In this document: in pieces, positions 23,403-24,575 of the stretch
Layout: each line of letters begins with the position of its first letter
Numbering within the stretch: position 1 is the first letter of the stretch
Assembly: GCA_964644555.1 (NCBI GenBank)
Contig: CAZXWI010000014.1
Span: 1-24,575, forward strand
DNA length: 24,575 bases
Direction: 5' to 3'
From: RUG14186 sp964644555
GTDB lineage: Bacteria; Bacillota; Clostridia; Eubacteriales; Anaerofustaceae
Notes under the pieces: generated by a model
Database searches by the model: none
Told to the model about the DNA's origin: nothing
The model's input: only the letters and a program-made list of their open reading frames with translations
Made by a program: the position numbers and the translations under genes

Positions 23403-23571
23403 TACGATAGCACTCCGCATTACTGCGACAGTCATAAAGATTTTTTCCTTATGCCCAACATATTTTTGCTCAATCCAAAAATACATTTCGGCGAAACACC
23501 CTTTCGATTTTCTTCAAAGCCAATTGAGCAGCTCCGAAAATTTAATGATGAGTTTCGCACCTCTATCTGCC
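23403..23571 (-). ncRNA. Lysine riboswitch (L box) aptamer
   Basis: Read on the minus strand, the leader has L-box signatures in order: GATAGAGGTGCGA at the 5' end, GGAGCTGCTC, AAGGG then TCGCCGAAA, TTGGATTGAGC, ACTGTC, and GGAGTGCTATC at the 3' end. The P1 helix pairs GATAG (23563-23567) with CTATC (23406-23410). About 170 bases is the normal aptamer size. In this class lysine binding stabilises P1 and lets a downstream terminator form. Here that terminator is at 23349-23371, so lysine should repress the importer. This identification is by pattern, without a covariance-model search. Confidence 0.88.
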
Positions 23572-23592
23572 TTTATTAAATTACTCTTGTAA

Positions 23593-23621
23593 ATCTTACA
23601 TCATAAGTTCGTATAAGTCAA
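23593..23621 (-). promoter_or_regulatory. Sigma-A promoter of the lysine-riboswitch importer operon
   Basis: On the minus strand, TTGACT (23616-23621) and TAAGAT (23593-23598) are separated by 17 bases. Transcription would begin about 15 bases before the aptamer and give a leader near 300 bases. The 23293-23682 gap is explained by this leader plus the upstream region of veg. Confidence 0.8.
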
Positions 23622-23682
23622 TAAAAAAGAGAACAAAAAACTTTTTTTGTATTATTTTTCATAATCGGGCAAAAATATAGAC

Positions 23683-23919
23683 ATGAAAAGAGCAACGAAA
23701 ATTGAAAAAATCAGAAATGATACCAAAGATTTAATAGGAAAGACCATAAAAGCCGACATAAAGGGTGCAAGAGGCAAAATCAATACGGTAATAGGAAATG
23801 TGAGTGCGGTTAATGACAATATTTTGGTAATGGATGTAAGTGACGGCATACGAAAGCACATAAGCCTAAGCTACAGTGATTTAATTTCGGGAAGAGCAAG
23901 ATTGGAGGAAATGAAATGA
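23683..23919 (+). CDS. veg: Veg-family protein
   Basis: A 78-residue protein similar to Veg (DUF1021) of Bacillota, a small beta-barrel-like protein highly expressed in growing cells and linked in B. subtilis to biofilm formation and spore germination/outgrowth. The family pattern is visible: IRNDTKDLIGKTIKADIKGARGK (in pieces), a central strand ILVMDVSDG and the ending ISLSYSDLISGRARLE. The N-terminus and spacing differ from the Bacillus protein, so this is a divergent member. No good ribosome binding site is seen before ATG 23683. Its stop overlaps the start of the next gene by 4 bases (ATGA). Confidence 0.75.
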   Translation: MKRATKIEKIRNDTKDLIGKTIKADIKGARGKINTVIGNVSAVNDNILVMDVSDGIRKHISLSYSDLISGRARLEEMK

Positions 23920-24530
23920 ATTTTGTAAAGAAATATTTTTACCTTACTCACTTAGTATTTGCGCTAACCGTATTCGGATTGGGCTTTTTTATAGGGCAAG
24001 TAACATTTAAACAGCCCACAGTGCAAGCAAAGACAAATGAAATAAAATCATATAGCATTACAACAAAAGCTAAAGATGAAATCACCAAACTTGCCGAGAA
24101 TATAAAAAAGGAAGAACCAACAGTCAAAAAAAGCACCAAATTGGTTTTCATAAGAAAATACTCTTACGATAACAGCACCAATGTAAGCGAAGAAAAAGTA
24201 ACATCGGCTCATTTGGGCAAAACAAAAGACGAAATAGCAAAGATGTACGAAGGCTGGGATATAATATCGTTTACAGATGAAAAGATAGTGCTGTCATCAA
24301 ATGTCGACTACTACCCCGAAGGAACTTATCTTTTAAGCACATATACCGATGCAACCAAAGGCGAAGTTATTTGCGTATACTCCTTTGATAATAAGGGAGA
24401 AAAACATTTATACCAAATTTTCGATACACCCATAAACATTTTCGATGATGAAACAATGGAAAAATTGCGAAACGGTATCCCTGCGAAATCTCAAGAGGAT
24501 ATGGAAAAACTTTTGCAGGACTACGAATGA
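23916..24530 (+). CDS. BofC-like protein, membrane-anchored
   Basis: A 204-residue protein with one N-terminal membrane helix (about 8-29) and an extracytoplasmic part. The last 60 residues resemble the BofC C-terminal domain: a strand pair GEVICVYSFDNKGEKHLYQIFDTP (in pieces), then LRNGIPAKSQEDMEKLLQDYE. BofC of B. subtilis is made in the forespore and acts in the intermembrane space to restrain SpoIVB signalling to the SpoIVFB complex. The mid-section (about 75-130, KLVFIRKYSYD and TSAHLGKTKDEIAKMYEGWDI) fits relatives found in Clostridia. It is translationally coupled to veg and followed by a terminator. Confidence 0.72.
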   Translation: MNFVKKYFYLTHLVFALTVFGLGFFIGQVTFKQPTVQAKTNEIKSYSITTKAKDEITKLAENIKKEEPTVKKSTKLVFIRKYSYDNSTNVSEEKVTSAHLGKTKDEIAKMYEGWDIISFTDEKIVLSSNVDYYPEGTYLLSTYTDATKGEVICVYSFDNKGEKHLYQIFDTPINIFDDETMEKLRNGIPAKSQEDMEKLLQDYE

Positions 24531-24534
24531 CATT

Positions 24535-24558
24535 ATGCCGCAATGCGGCATTTTTTTT
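24535..24558 (+). terminator. Intrinsic terminator after the BofC-like gene
   Basis: ATGCCGC, loop AAT, GCGGCAT (7-bp stem, 3-base loop) followed by a run of T. Confidence 0.9.
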
Positions 24559-24575
24559 ATTACCGAGTATTTAAT

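Overview
The window is AT-rich and tightly packed, with short gaps, overlapping starts and stops, and strong GGAGG-type ribosome binding sites. It holds sporulation genes (spoIIID, a bofA-type and a bofC-type gene), the Gram-positive division gene sepF, veg and ylmH. Together these point to an endospore-forming member of the Bacillota, most likely an anaerobic Clostridia. I cannot name the species from sequence alone. No rRNA, tRNA, CRISPR array, transposase or integrase is visible.

Layout. (1) 1-1576: a gene-free leader made almost entirely of inverted repeats, then a patatin-like gene whose catalytic Ser and oxyanion glycines appear to be lost. (2) 1573-3629, minus strand: murA followed by a WalJ/YycJ-type metallo-hydrolase. 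(3) 3690-3805: a compact palindromic repeat element. (4) 3815-10444, minus strand, one long co-directional run: spoIIID, a membrane-anchored solute-binding-like protein, an unrecognised protein, a HlyD-like membrane protein, yggS/ylmE, sepF, ylmH and rluD. A terminator-like hairpin sits between sepF and ylmH. (5) 10718-17182, plus strand: uvrB, a THUMP methyltransferase, a heavy-metal-associated (HMA) domain protein, then larE, larB and a split larC (larC1/larC2). These lar genes make the nickel-pincer nucleotide cofactor of lactate racemase-type enzymes. No larA is present. A small helical protein and a terminator close the block. (6) 17258-19861: a YtqA-type radical SAM gene (minus) divergent from a cyclophilin, a polytopic membrane protein and a TSCPD-domain protein (plus). 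(7) 19924-20775, minus strand: a phage-type helix-turn-helix regulator with a good sigma-A promoter overlapping a LexA-like operator, and a BofA-type protein. (8) 20935-23600, minus strand: a three-gene polar amino-acid ABC importer behind a lysine riboswitch and an intrinsic terminator, so lysine is the probable substrate. (9) 23683-24530, plus strand: Veg-like and BofC-like genes with a terminator.

The observations most worth following are the degenerate patatin, the split larC with a Shine-Dalgarno-like run abutting the stop (possible +1 frameshifting), the lysine-riboswitch importer, the LexA-like operator on an orphan phage-type regulator, and the two structured repeat regions. I found no wholly new multi-gene system that I could defend. 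The closest candidates are the spoIIID-headed membrane-protein cluster and the HMA plus lar operon.
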